Assembly: GCF_002287235.1 (NCBI RefSeq) | Contig: NZ_LMVP01000001.1 | Span: forward strand, 1-64,000 | DNA length: 64,000 bases | Origin: Methanosarcina spelaei | GTDB taxonomy: Archaea > Halobacteriota > Methanosarcinia > Methanosarcinales > Methanosarcinaceae | Reading direction: 5' to 3' | Shown: positions 45,510 to 54,511 of the stretch, one piece after another | How the letters are laid out: the number at the start of each line of letters is the position of its first letter | How positions within the stretch are numbered: position 1 is the stretch's first letter | The notes under the pieces: model-generated | The model's database searches: none | What the model was told of the DNA's origin: nothing | What the model saw: only the letters and a program-made list of their open reading frames with translations | Program-made: the position numbers and the translations under genes

Positions 45510-45987
45510 GAACTTAATTTTTAAATTAATTCTTTTTTGATACTGCTTTTCAATTTTTTAAACTTTTTACCTGAAAAACAATACTGAATGTTCTCCGGTC
45601 TAAATTTGGCAGTTAAGGGAATCCTTCCAAGGAATTCCCCAAAAGCCATTCTAGCAGAAAAGGTATTTTTCTCTTGCTTTCTGTTCTCTCTTGCTTTCTG
45701 TTCTCTCTTTATTTCATCTGATAACTAGCTGCTATGAATGGAGCTGTGTCAATGGACTTGGCAATTTTCTGTTTACTGGCCCCGTGGGTAAAAGGCCTCT
45801 TTACGAGTGGACATTGATACAAAACTTGCAGCTCATAAGGACTGAAGAAGCGACTGCAACCAATTCCTTGCTCTTGCTGTCAGGATGATATTCTCAAAAA
45901 TGTTATCCCAGTTAGTTTTTAAATAGAGAAAAATGATAAACAACTCTTATAAAAGCTTAGTTTCTTTTGTTTCCCTTTAAGCTGTTC
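45510..45987. other. Region after the ech operon, no gene seen
   Basis: Immediately after echF the sequence is T-rich (TTAATTCTTTTTTGAT), consistent with a terminator. At 45671-45708 CTCTTGCTTTCTGTT occurs twice in tandem. No convincing coding sequence. Confidence 0.45.
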
Positions 45988-46512
45988 TCATTCCTGCCTG
46001 ATCCAGGCCATAGGAATGTCTGCTTCCAGTTCTCCAGTTTTGCCTGAAATCCTTTTTTCAAGCCTGCCTTCAGCCCTGAAACTAAATTTCTTGTAAAACC
46101 TTATGGCTTTTTGATTGCTTTCCTTTGCGATGAGTTCAACTCTGATGATCTCAGGATATTTTGATTCTATTTCCTTAAACAGGGCTCGAAAGAGCAATGA
46201 CCCTATCCCTTTACCTTGATAGTCCGGATGCACAGCTATTGTAAGGTCGCTGAAAAGATGTGAAAAAACCTTTATACCAGGGCTGCAGGTATGAACTTCA
46301 GCTATCAAGGTTTCAGGATTTAAAGGATTTTCAATTGTCAGAATAATTCCTGTTTCATGGCATCTCTCGATGAAATTTCGGACATAAGCTTCAGTGACCT
46401 CATCGGCTTGCCTTGCAATTCCACCCGATCGGGCTGCAACAGCCTTATAAAGCACCATGATTTTATGAAGATCCGAAAGTTCGGCTCCTCTTACACTGTA
46501 TTCCAGTTGCAT
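45988..46512 (-). CDS. GNAT-family N-acetyltransferase
   Basis: About 174 residues if started at ATG 46512; in-frame ATGs at 46521, 46527 and 46548 would add up to 12 residues and no ribosome-binding site decides between them. The acetyl-CoA-binding motif appears as VHPDYQGKGIGSLLFRALF, preceded by the LIAEVH strand and followed by the NQKAIRFYKKFSFRAEGRL motif of the GNAT C-terminal region. It transfers an acetyl group from acetyl-CoA to an unidentified amine. It stands alone; the substrate cannot be inferred. Confidence 0.85.
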   Translation of the reverse strand: MQLEYSVRGAELSDLHKIMVLYKAVAARSGGIARQADEVTEAYVRNFIERCHETGIILTIENPLNPETLIAEVHTCSPGIKVFSHLFSDLTIAVHPDYQGKGIGSLLFRALFKEIESKYPEIIRVELIAKESNQKAIRFYKKFSFRAEGRLEKRISGKTGELEADIPMAWIRQE

Positions 46513-46597
46513 TTTACCCATCCCCATTTTCAAGAAAAAAATCAACATGACAATATTAAAACATATCCCTATATGTGCCAGGAACTAAATTTCGGGA

Positions 46598-46795
46598 ATG
46601 GAAAGCAGTACCAAACTTGTCAAAAGATGTTACGAGAAAGTAAAAAAGAAATCTTTTTCTGGAAAAAGAATAGAGAATGAGAGAGCAGCGGATAAGTTGA
46701 TTGAGAAAGAAGCCCTGAGCTTACTGAGGACAAACTCAGTAATATATGTGCTCTCTGGAGTACTCCCAAAGAAAAGTCCAGAAAACACATTGTAG
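46598..46795 (+). CDS. Possible small basic protein, weak candidate
   Basis: 65 residues, rich in Lys and Glu (KLVKRCYEKVKKKSFSGKRI and IEKEALSLLRTN). The composition is protein-like and helical, but there is no clear ribosome-binding site, no recognised family and no functional context. It may be a decayed gene. Confidence 0.25.
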   Translation: MESSTKLVKRCYEKVKKKSFSGKRIENERAADKLIEKEALSLLRTNSVIYVLSGVLPKKSPENTL

Positions 46796-46841
46796 AGCCA
46801 GAGAATTTAGTTAAGCTTTTATTCTTTCCTCTTAATTAATA

Positions 46842-47312
46842 ATGAAAAAAGGCAAAAATGAACAGGAGATGAACTGGCTGACCAGTAAAATTCCGTTTTC
46901 CAGTCTAGGCCCGGAAACTAACTTTGATAAGCAGTGGGCTTTTGAGATTGCTTACTTTACTCAGCATATAGGGACTGATCTCAGGAAGCTCGGTGATCTT
47001 CTAAATGCAAGAAATTATGTTGAGTCACGTTTTCTGGTATCTGAGATGAAACATAGGGCAGAGTACGAAAAAACCGTTCAGCCCGACTTCAGAACCTCGG
47101 ATGACCTTATAAAAGCCCGCAAGCTGTTCAATAGCTTTCTGGACGAGTGCGTTAATTTTGCCGAACTTCTGAGGATCACAACAATACAGGAGGAAACCGG
47201 ATGTGAAGAAGTACTTGACAAGCCCGAACAGATCCGGAACTCAATAGACAGGCTGAACCTCCTTAAAGAAATGTTGACCGATGAAATTTGTTTTCATGGA
47301 CGGTATTATTGA
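46842..47312 (+). CDS. Helical hypothetical protein
   Basis: 156 residues, no signal peptide or membrane segment. It is strongly helical, with a polar N-terminus (MKKGKNEQEMNWLTSKIPFS), a central helix pair (FEIAYFTQHIGTDLRKLGDL and VSEMKHRAEYEKTVQPDF) and a Leu/Glu-rich C-terminal helix (IRNSIDRLNLLKEMLTDEI). No family is recognised. No Shine-Dalgarno sequence precedes ATG 46842, so the message could be leaderless; ATG 46869 is an in-frame alternative. It lies between a GNAT and a DEAD-box helicase without clear linkage. Confidence 0.6.
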   Translation: MKKGKNEQEMNWLTSKIPFSSLGPETNFDKQWAFEIAYFTQHIGTDLRKLGDLLNARNYVESRFLVSEMKHRAEYEKTVQPDFRTSDDLIKARKLFNSFLDECVNFAELLRITTIQEETGCEEVLDKPEQIRNSIDRLNLLKEMLTDEICFHGRYY

Positions 47313-47450
47313 ACAGGCAGGTATTTTCTCAACGTTTTCTTAGTCCTATCTGAAAAGCCCTATCTAAAGCCTCATTTTATAACCTCTAAGCACCGGATAT
47401 AATTTCCAAGCATTGATTGCGATTCTAAGCACTCTATTGAGTCTGTAACT

Positions 47451-47608
47451 CCTGTCTATATTGCAATTGCTTCATATGCCTGTATTGTAATTGCTTCATA
47501 TGCCTGTATTGTAATTGCTTCATATGCCTATATTGTAATTGCTGCATATACTCATTTTAATTGCTGCATATACTCATTTTAATTGCTGCATATGCTTGTA
47601 TTGTAATT
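47451..47608. repeat. Tandem repeats of 22-24 bp
   Basis: About four units of TTGCTTCATATGCCTGTATT plus GTAA (24 bp), followed by about three units of TTGCTGCATATACTCATTTT plus AA (22 bp). The two unit types are related. No coding sequence. Confidence 0.85.
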
Positions 47609-47712
47609 ATTGGCTTATAATTGGGTTTCCTGGAAATCGCTGCCATCTGGCTTAAGGGCTTTTCCGGATGATAGAAAGCTTTATCATTAAAGACTCCATT
47701 AGAGGAGTTGCA

Positions 47713-48109
47713 AAGGGTTATATACAGGAATTGGTTACAGGGTAACTGTAATTATTCAAGTCAAAGGTTATCTAACCTGGTATTATTTAATCTAATAACT
47801 CCGTCTGCCTGTATCACAGGGAAGAACTCAAAAAAGCGTCCGGAACTTATCCAAGAAAATCGAACTTTTGCTGTATAAGTTTTATGTATCTCGGTTGTGA
47901 ATTTCCCTGGTCCTAGGCACCTTCTCGCATTCCCGGGAAATATCAACCATTTATTCGGCGTGTTTACCTGTTTTTAGCTGGTATCATGTACTGGTTTCAA
48001 TAAATGGCCTCTTCCGCAAAGGATACTGCCGGGTATGCGGCAGAGTATGTCAGCAGCAGACCTGCAAGTTGAGCGATCTGTAAAAAAATATTAACATTAG
48101 AGTGAGTAC
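47713..48109 (+). promoter_or_regulatory. Long leader of the DEAD-box helicase gene
   Basis: GGGTTATATACAGG (47713-47726) is a TATA candidate. If used, the helicase message would have an untranslated leader of about 365 nt. The leader contains possible hairpins, for example TACTGCCG/CGGCAGAGTA (about 48023-48046). No convincing ORF is present. Long leaders are known for cold-induced archaeal DEAD-box helicase genes. Confidence 0.4.
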
Positions 48110-49816
48110 ATGGAAAAATTAGCAAAATTTAAGGCATTAGGGCTTTCAGACAGTACATTAAAAGCTCTTAAAAAGAAAGGGTTTGAAGAACCAACCCCAA
48201 TTCAGGAAAAGGTTATCCCGCTTTTTTTGAAAGGAGAATGTGATATCATAGGGCAGGCTCAGACCGGAACCGGGAAAACAACGGCTTTCGGAGCTCCCAT
48301 TATAGAAAAAATTCCGGAAAAATCAGGAAAGGTGCAGGCTATAGTCCTGACCCCTACTCGAGAACTGGCAATCCAGGTCTCAGAAGAGCTCAACTCCCTG
48401 AAAGGGGACAAAAAGCTGCATATCGTCCCGATTTATGGGGGACAGTCCATGACCCAGCAGCTCAGAGTGCTGAAAAGTGGAGTTGATATTGTCGTGGGAA
48501 CCCCAGGAAGGGTCATCGATCACCTTGAGCGGAAGAGCTTGAACCTTGAGGACATCATGTACTTTGTGCTGGACGAAGCCGATGAAATGCTCAATATGGG
48601 CTTCATTGACGATATTAAGGAAATTCTAAAGGCAACTGGGCCTCATAAGCGAATGCTTTTCTTTTCAGCTACAATGCCAAAAGCAATCCTTGGAATCGTC
48701 AAGAAGTATATGAAAAACTATGAGCACATTGCTATAGAAAAAGAAGAAATTGTCGCAGAACTGACGGAACAGATCTACTTTGAGGTACAGGAAAACGACA
48801 AGTTCGAAGCTCTGTGCAGGATTATAGATATCGAAGACGAGTTCTACGGGCTTATTTTCTGCAGGACAAAAACAGATACCGGCCAGCTTGCTCAGAAGCT
48901 TGGAGACAGAGGTTACTCAGCCGATGCACTGCATGGAGACCTCTCCCAGAATGAAAGGGAAAAAATCCTGAATAAGTTCAGGAAACAGAAGATAAATATC
49001 CTCGTAGCAACTGACGTTGCAGCGCGAGGTATTGATATCATGGACCTGACCCATGTTATCAACTATGCTCTTCCCCAGGATCCCGAATCCTACGTGCACA
49101 GGATCGGAAGGACAGGAAGGGCCGGAAAGCAGGGAACTGCGATTACCTTTGTTACATCCAATGAATACAGGCGACTCACTTACATAAAAAAGACTTCAAA
49201 GTCAGAGATGAAGAAAGGAAAACTGCCTGAAATAAAAGATGTGATCAAAGCCAAAAGGACTAGAATAAAAGCCGAACTTGACTCTACTATAAAGATGGAA
49301 GAATATGGCGACTGCCTTGAGATGAGCGAAAAACTCCTAAATGAATATCCGGCAGAAAAAATCCTGGCTGCACTTCTTAAGTACGCTTTCAAAGAACAGT
49401 TCGACGAAAGCATGTACGCAGAGATTTCCAGCAGTTCTTATGTCGATAGAAAAGGCAAAACAAGGCTGTTCATAGCTATGGGAAAAGTTGACGGCATGAC
49501 TCCTGACAAGTTGAGTGAGTTCATTCAGGAGGAAACAGGAGATAGCGAACTGAAAATAAGGGACGCAGAAATTTTCCCCCACTTCTCCTTCGTAACCGTA
49601 CCTTTTGCCCAGGCTGAAGCCCTGCTTGAAATCTTCAAAAACAGAATGAGAGGGCGAAAACCCTTTGTAGAACTTGCCCAGAAATCAAAAGGGAGAAGTT
49701 CAAAGAGTACTGGTGACTCTCGCGGTGGCACTCGAAGTGACTCTCGCAGCGGCTCTCGCAGCACAGGTTATACGAGAAATACTAGAAGTACGAAAAGAAA
49801 AGATTCTTCGTACTAA
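48110..49816 (+). CDS. DEAD-box ATP-dependent RNA helicase with basic RS/RG-like tail
   Basis: 568 residues. It unwinds RNA using ATP; such proteins act in ribosome assembly, RNA decay and cold adaptation. All helicase motifs are present: Q-motif (PTPIQEKVIP), I (AQTGTGKTTAF), Ia (TPTRELA), Ib (GTPGRVID), II (DEADEML), III (FSATMP), IV-V (HGDLSQNEREKIL, ATDVAARGID) and VI (HRIGRTGRAGKQG). Residues about 440-525 resemble the DbpA-type RNA-binding domain (MGKVDGMTPDKLSEFI). The last 45 residues are rich in Ser, Arg and Gly (GSRSTGYTRNTRSTKRK), a flexible RNA-binding tail. GAGTGA precedes the ATG. Confidence 0.95.
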   Translation: MEKLAKFKALGLSDSTLKALKKKGFEEPTPIQEKVIPLFLKGECDIIGQAQTGTGKTTAFGAPIIEKIPEKSGKVQAIVLTPTRELAIQVSEELNSLKGDKKLHIVPIYGGQSMTQQLRVLKSGVDIVVGTPGRVIDHLERKSLNLEDIMYFVLDEADEMLNMGFIDDIKEILKATGPHKRMLFFSATMPKAILGIVKKYMKNYEHIAIEKEEIVAELTEQIYFEVQENDKFEALCRIIDIEDEFYGLIFCRTKTDTGQLAQKLGDRGYSADALHGDLSQNEREKILNKFRKQKINILVATDVAARGIDIMDLTHVINYALPQDPESYVHRIGRTGRAGKQGTAITFVTSNEYRRLTYIKKTSKSEMKKGKLPEIKDVIKAKRTRIKAELDSTIKMEEYGDCLEMSEKLLNEYPAEKILAALLKYAFKEQFDESMYAEISSSSYVDRKGKTRLFIAMGKVDGMTPDKLSEFIQEETGDSELKIRDAEIFPHFSFVTVPFAQAEALLEIFKNRMRGRKPFVELAQKSKGRSSKSTGDSRGGTRSDSRSGSRSTGYTRNTRSTKRKDSSY

Positions 49817-50019
49817 TCTCATTTCTTTTTTATAGAGTTCTGGGCTTCAAAGCTTCAGAGATTCCGGCAAATTCTGAGAGCATCATAATTTACCTGAATT
49901 TTTTATTAGATCTTTTACTTCCTGTTTGGATTTGCGTTAAAATTAACATCAATAGACCTACTTTTCACAGGCTGAGTGGTTACTGATATTCTCTGATATT
50001 CTTCATTAACATCAAAGTC

Positions 50020-50382
50020 TTATTTTCCCAAAAAGGTCTTTATTCCTATTAAAATAACAAATATACCAAAAGCTTTTCTTAGTACATCCACTGGGAGCAT
50101 ATTTGCGAATTGTGCTCCGAATTTAGCACCAATAACCATAGCAACACAAATAATTATACCAGCATATAAATCGGTGTTTCCTCTTTTATAATACTCAAGA
50201 AATGCAAGTATGCCAACAGGCGGAAGCAGTGCGACTAGAGAGGTTCCCTGGGCTTTTATTTGAGAAAATCCCTGTAAAACAACTAATGCAGGGATAATTA
50301 TAACCCCACCACCAATCCCAAATAATCCGCTTAAAATACCTGCTGCAGCACCAATCAGTAAATATATTATTAAATCTTCCAT
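50020..50382 (-). CDS. Half-size TauE/SafE (TSUP) family membrane protein
   Basis: About 120 residues from ATG 50382 (TTG 50397 is an upstream alternative), four transmembrane helices. The family motif GILSGLFGIGGGVIIIPALV is near the N-terminus. Usual TauE/SafE sulfite or organosulfur exporters are about 250 residues with two such halves; this one contains a single half and ends properly with LIGIKTFLGK. Half-size members exist elsewhere and may act as dimers, so it need not be a fragment. The substrate is unknown. It stands alone on the minus strand. Confidence 0.82.
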   Translation of the reverse strand: MEDLIIYLLIGAAAGILSGLFGIGGGVIIIPALVVLQGFSQIKAQGTSLVALLPPVGILAFLEYYKRGNTDLYAGIIICVAMVIGAKFGAQFANMLPVDVLRKAFGIFVILIGIKTFLGK

Positions 50383-50595
50383 ATAATTTACCGCCAAAAT
50401 ATGTTTGATATGAATATTCCATTTATTCTATTTTTGTGATGAAAAACAGATGTAGAATCAATATTAATATCATTTCATTAATAAAAAAATTATTCTGTCT
50501 ATAAGTAAGATTGAATTTGTCAGCTAATTTATGTGATTTTAAATCCTGTAATCAAAGAATAAGAAACAAAATAAGGACAATGAGAACTCACCAAC

Positions 50596-51297
50596 TTATT
50601 TGGTGCAGTAAAAACCAGCCTGCATGTAAGAATACCAGAATAGTTCTACGGTTCTGAATCCTGTTTCTCTTAAAAGCTCAAGGTGTTCTTCAACAGTTAT
50701 TGGAAAATATTCGGTATCAAAACGCTCCAGATGTTCATTTATTTCTTCTTCAGTCCTGCCGTGGGCTAACTGGAAATTACGCCAGTATCGTTTTCCTAAA
50801 GTAATGCCTTCTTCGGTTAGCGGCCTGATATTTTCAAATGTGATATAAATCCCACCTTCTTTTAGAAGATTATAACACACACCAGTCGCCCTGATCCTGC
50901 CTTCGCGGGTAAGATAATGATGACACTGTATTGCAGTTATAATATCCGGCTTTTCTTCCAATTCTTGAGAAAACTCCTGGGAAGAGGAAGCTTTCAGGAA
51001 TTCCAGCCTGTCAGCAGGGCAGGATGATAGTTTTTTCCTTGCCTGATTTAGCATACCTTCTGAGGGATCAAGTAAAAGAAATTTTGTTGCCGGAAATTCC
51101 TCAATTGCCTTATTAACAAGAGATCCTGTTCCGCATCCGGTATCTAGCCAGATTTTTGGGCTGTATGGCAGGGACTTGATGAAATTCATAATTTCCTGGT
51201 GAAAAAAGGAGTAATAAGGAAGAACTCCGGAAATCCGAGAATCATAGTCCTCAGGAAGATGAGGAGTAGCATTTTGGGTAGATTTTGCAGAAGTCAT
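50596..51297 (-). CDS. Class I SAM-dependent methyltransferase
   Basis: 233 residues. Motif I is IWLDTGCGTGSLVNKAIEEF (about residues 47-66), motif II region FLLLDPSEGML, and the later IITAIQCHHYL and LLKEGGIYITFENI match the small-molecule methyltransferase fold. The acceptor is unknown. The start region lies in a 37-bp tandem duplication (51277-51350) that copies the start codon and makes a short upstream ORF ending one base before the real ATG. A strong palindrome (51411-51438) lies about 115 bp upstream and may control this gene, the divergent hydantoinase-family gene, or both. Confidence 0.82.
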   Translation of the reverse strand: MTSAKSTQNATPHLPEDYDSRISGVLPYYSFFHQEIMNFIKSLPYSPKIWLDTGCGTGSLVNKAIEEFPATKFLLLDPSEGMLNQARKKLSSCPADRLEFLKASSSQEFSQELEEKPDIITAIQCHHYLTREGRIRATGVCYNLLKEGGIYITFENIRPLTEEGITLGKRYWRNFQLAHGRTEEEINEHLERFDTEYFPITVEEHLELLRETGFRTVELFWYSYMQAGFYCTK

Positions 51298-51350
51298 ATT
51301 ACCAGGGTCCTTTGGTAGATTTTGCAGAAGTCATATTACCAGGGTCCTTT
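51277..51350 (-). repeat. 37-bp tandem duplication over the methyltransferase start
   Basis: GGTAGATTTTGCAGAAGTCA and the following 17 bases occur twice (51277-51313 and 51314-51350). Because 37 is not a multiple of three, the outer copy of the start codon opens an 11-codon ORF (MTSAKSTKGPW, TAA) that ends one base before the methyltransferase ATG. Confidence 0.93.
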
Positions 51351-51410
51351 TTATTTGTTATCTAGTTAAAAAGCTATCATTTTATGTTTGTAAAGAAAGT
51401 TTTCATTTTT

Positions 51411-51438
51411 AGTTATTTCAAATTAACCTGAAATAACT
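51411..51438. promoter_or_regulatory. Operator-like palindrome between divergent genes
   Basis: AGTTATTTCA (51411-51420) and TGAAATAACT (51429-51438) are perfect 10-bp arms around 8 bp, followed by TATATAT. The core TATTTCA-N8-TGAAATA has the same arm sequence and spacing as the palindrome at 36443-36467, suggesting the same regulator. Confidence 0.6.
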
Positions 51439-51598
51439 ATATATATTCATTGATTTCAAATATTATTGTTCTAAGATTACACTGCTTTATTATATCAATT
51501 TTTAATTTCTAAACTCTTTTATTTTGCGAGCAAGCGTAAAAATAATAAAACATTTGTTAAGACACTTCAAGAAAAAGAAAAAAGGAGCAATTTTCAAC

Positions 51599-53527
51599 AT
51601 GCATTACAGCCTTGGGATTGATGCCGGAGGTACTTATACCGATGCAGCACTTGTAAGGGATTCGGATGGAGAAATTGTAGACTCAAATAAAGCGCTTACT
51701 ACCTATCCCGACCCCCTTGAAGGCATCAAAAACGTGATTGATGGACTCAATCCTGAATATCTTGAAAACGTAAAGCTGGTTTCGGTCTCAACGACCCTTT
51801 CAACCAATACAATTCTTGAAGGCACAGGTTTTCCTGTAGCCCTTATCCTTATAGGAGACCATCCGGTTGAAAAAGAATTGCCGGCAGAACACGTGCTTTT
51901 TGCTGCAGGCGGGCATAACCATAACGGAGAAGAGGTTGCTGCCCTTGACCTTGAAGCTATCGAGAAGTTTGCTCTGCAGGTCAAGGATAAGGTTTCAGCT
52001 TTTGCAATATCGTCCTATTTTAGCACAAGAAATCCTGAACATGAAATAAGGGCAAGAGACCTGATTCTTGAACTTACGGGGTTGCCTGCGGTCTGCGGCC
52101 ATGAGCTTTCCCAGGAATTGGGAGCTTACGAAAGGGCTGTAACGGCTTTTCTCAATGCCCAGCTCATCCCTATAACAAGGCAGTTTGTGAAGTCCATTAT
52201 TTCAGATATCACAAAGCGTGGGATTAACGCACGGCTACTTATGCTCAAATGCGATGGTTCTGTAGTGGGAATAAAAGATGCCCTGAAAAAACCCATTGAA
52301 ACTATCTTTTCAGGCCCTGCAGCAAGCCTTGTAGGGGCTTCTTACCTTTCAGGGCTCAAGACCTGTGCAGTTGTGGACGTAGGAGGCACAAGCACGGACA
52401 TCTCCTCAATCTGTATGGGCGTTCCCGACCTGAGCGACGAAGGAGCCGTTGTAGGAGGCTGGAAAACCCGTGTCAGAGCAATAAGGATGGAGACGACAGC
52501 TACAGGTGGGGACAGCCATATCTGGACCGTTAACAGGGAACTCTTCCTTGGTCCCAGGCGAGTCATTCCCCTGGCAGTAGCTGCGGTAAAGTATCCTGAT
52601 TTCTTAAATAACCTCAAAAGAACGCCTATGCATGCTAGAGAAGATCTTGGAGAAAACATTCAGCCAACAAAGTTTTTTGTAAGATCCGGCTACCCTACAG
52701 GAGAATTGAGCAGGGCTGAAGCCGAGGTACTGGAGGTAATCGGAGAAGAGCCTGTTTCGGTAACTGAAATCAACGCACTTATCCGAAAAGATGTCTATCC
52801 TCAGACATTAGATTCCCTTACCAGAAAACGTCTCGTACAGGCAATTGGCTTTACCCCTACTGATGCTTTGCATGTACTGGGAGAGTATACAGCCTGGAAC
52901 GCCGAAGCTTCCAGGATAGGTGCAGAAAGGCTTGCAAGACTCATGCGTATGACTCTAGGAGAGTTTTGCACTGCCGTAAAAAAGCGGGTTGCAAGGAATA
53001 TGGCACTTCATCTGTTGTCTTATATTCTTGCAGGCGTTCCATACACATCCATTGCAAAAATCCTGGATGGAAACTATCTTGCCAAATTCAAACTGGACAT
53101 TCCGGTTGTGTTGCTTGGAGGACCTGTCCGGGCATATAGGGAAGAATTAACGAAAATTATTGATGCGGAAATTCTCGTTCCCGAACACGCAGAGGTAGGA
53201 AATGCAGTTGGAGCCCTTGTGGGAAAAGGCATTAAAAGAGTTGAAATTCTAATACGGCCAGCTAGTCTCATGTCTCCTGATAAGGATTTCCTTGTCTTTG
53301 CCCCTGGCAGCAGGCTGAAATTTGATACATATTCGGAAGCCCTTGATACTGCAACCACACTTGGGAAAAAGCTTGTTGCGGATTACATGCAAGGCTGCGG
53401 CCTTAGTGAAAATCAGGTCGAGATTTCCATTGATAAAAGGACGATTTTACCTGATGGGTGGAATCATCCGCCTATGGAAACCAATTTACTGGTAATGGGA
53501 ATAGGCATACGTGGACTACATGTTTGA
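51599..53527 (+). CDS. Hydantoinase/oxoprolinase family ATP-dependent enzyme (HyuA-like)
   Basis: About 642 residues from ATG 51599 (GGAG at 51582-51585); the frame is open from 51524, but the extra 25 residues are Lys-rich and unlikely. The actin-like ATPase fold is visible: YSLGIDAGGTYTDAALV (phosphate 1), STTLSTNTILEG, LKCDGSVVG, the FSGPAASLVGA helix and VVDVGGTSTDIS (phosphate 2). The C-terminal part contains VVLLGGPVRAYREEL and EHAEVGNAVGALVG. Family members open cyclic amides (hydantoins, 5-oxoproline) or carboxylate ketones with ATP. No HyuB-like partner gene is adjacent, so the substrate is uncertain. Confidence 0.87.
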   Translation: MHYSLGIDAGGTYTDAALVRDSDGEIVDSNKALTTYPDPLEGIKNVIDGLNPEYLENVKLVSVSTTLSTNTILEGTGFPVALILIGDHPVEKELPAEHVLFAAGGHNHNGEEVAALDLEAIEKFALQVKDKVSAFAISSYFSTRNPEHEIRARDLILELTGLPAVCGHELSQELGAYERAVTAFLNAQLIPITRQFVKSIISDITKRGINARLLMLKCDGSVVGIKDALKKPIETIFSGPAASLVGASYLSGLKTCAVVDVGGTSTDISSICMGVPDLSDEGAVVGGWKTRVRAIRMETTATGGDSHIWTVNRELFLGPRRVIPLAVAAVKYPDFLNNLKRTPMHAREDLGENIQPTKFFVRSGYPTGELSRAEAEVLEVIGEEPVSVTEINALIRKDVYPQTLDSLTRKRLVQAIGFTPTDALHVLGEYTAWNAEASRIGAERLARLMRMTLGEFCTAVKKRVARNMALHLLSYILAGVPYTSIAKILDGNYLAKFKLDIPVVLLGGPVRAYREELTKIIDAEILVPEHAEVGNAVGALVGKGIKRVEILIRPASLMSPDKDFLVFAPGSRLKFDTYSEALDTATTLGKKLVADYMQGCGLSENQVEISIDKRTILPDGWNHPPMETNLLVMGIGIRGLHV

Positions 53528-53539
53528 GGGATAAAACGG

Positions 53540-53767
53540 AGAATCTAAAGAGAAAAATAGACAAAATAAAAAACAAAGGGAAATAAAAACAAAGGGAAAT
53601 AAAAACAAAGGGAGATAAAAGTAAACAATGGAATAAAGGAAACAAGTACGGAAATTTAAGGGAAAAAAGAAAAAAAGTACGGAAATTTAAGGGAATAAAG
53701 GAAAAAGGTATGGAATCTACGGAACAAAGAAAATAAGTACGGAAATCGAAGGGAAAAAAGGAAAAGT
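53540..53767. repeat. Purine-rich tandem repeats
   Basis: The + strand is almost pure A/G. ACAAAGGGAAATAAAA repeats about four times (53571-53620). Then a unit of about 30 bp, AGTACGGAAATTTAAGGGAA, repeats about four times with changes (53643-53760). It fills the gap between two + strand genes and ends in the ribosome-binding region of the second. Confidence 0.8.
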
Positions 53768-54469
53768 ATGAGACTTCTGCTGATTGCCGACATCCATGCA
53801 AATTATGAAGCTTTAGAGACTGTTCTGGAAATTTCTCATGATAGAGTCATCTGTCTCGGAGATATTGTTGACTATGGACCTGATCCAGACAAATGTATTG
53901 ACCTTATGCGTATGAAAGGAATTCCTGTAATAAGAGGAAACCACGATAATGCAGTTGCTTTCAAGGTAGACTGCCAGTGCGGGTACAAATATAAACATCT
54001 CTCAACTTCAACCAGGGAATATACCTGGAAAATCCTTAACAGATCCGAAATAGAATACCTTCAGAAATTGCCACTTCTGATAAGAGAAGAAATTGATGGA
54101 AAAAGTCTCTACCTGACTCATGCAAGCCCTCGCTCTATGTTCGAATACATAAAACCTGAAACCCCGGATGACGAAATTCAAAATATGATAAATGAAGCAA
54201 CAGAGCCTGTAGAAACGGAATTTCTTGTTGTCGGGCACTCTCATATCCCCATGAACAGGAAGCTCGGAAACCTGACAATTATAAATCCGGGTTCAGTCGG
54301 ACAGCCTAGAGACGGAGATCCCCGAACAAGCTGTGCAGTTTTTGATACCGAAAATGGAGAAGTAAAGTACCTGCGCCTCGATTACGATATCAATTCGGTC
54401 TGCGCAAAAATTAAAGAAAGAATGCCTCATGCAGAGGAATTGATAGCAATTCTCAGGCGTGGATACTAA
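53768..54469 (+). CDS. Metallophosphoesterase (PPP-like, YfcE-type fold)
   Basis: 233 residues. All metal-binding motifs of the calcineurin-like superfamily are present: LLIADIHANYEAL (D-x-H), CLGDIVDYGPDP (GD), IRGNHDNAV (GNHD), THASP and VVGHSHIPMNR (GH-x-H), followed by INPGSVGQPRDGDPR. The GSVGQPRDGDPR ending is typical of the cytosolic subgroup that includes phosphodiesterases and protein phosphatases. A cysteine pair (DCQCGYKYK, near residue 60) is unusual. The ATG follows AAGGAAAAG inside a purine repeat. Substrate unknown; a cyclic-nucleotide or phosphoprotein substrate is possible. Confidence 0.87.
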   Translation: MRLLLIADIHANYEALETVLEISHDRVICLGDIVDYGPDPDKCIDLMRMKGIPVIRGNHDNAVAFKVDCQCGYKYKHLSTSTREYTWKILNRSEIEYLQKLPLLIREEIDGKSLYLTHASPRSMFEYIKPETPDDEIQNMINEATEPVETEFLVVGHSHIPMNRKLGNLTIINPGSVGQPRDGDPRTSCAVFDTENGEVKYLRLDYDINSVCAKIKERMPHAEELIAILRRGY

Positions 54470-54511
54470 TACTCTAAACAAGGAGTTAAAAGTAATATTG
54501 GGAGGTTGGAG

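Noticed and set aside
47761-47946. 61-codon minus-strand ORF upstream of the helicase
   Set aside because: No ribosome-binding site or family; it lies in the predicted helicase leader.
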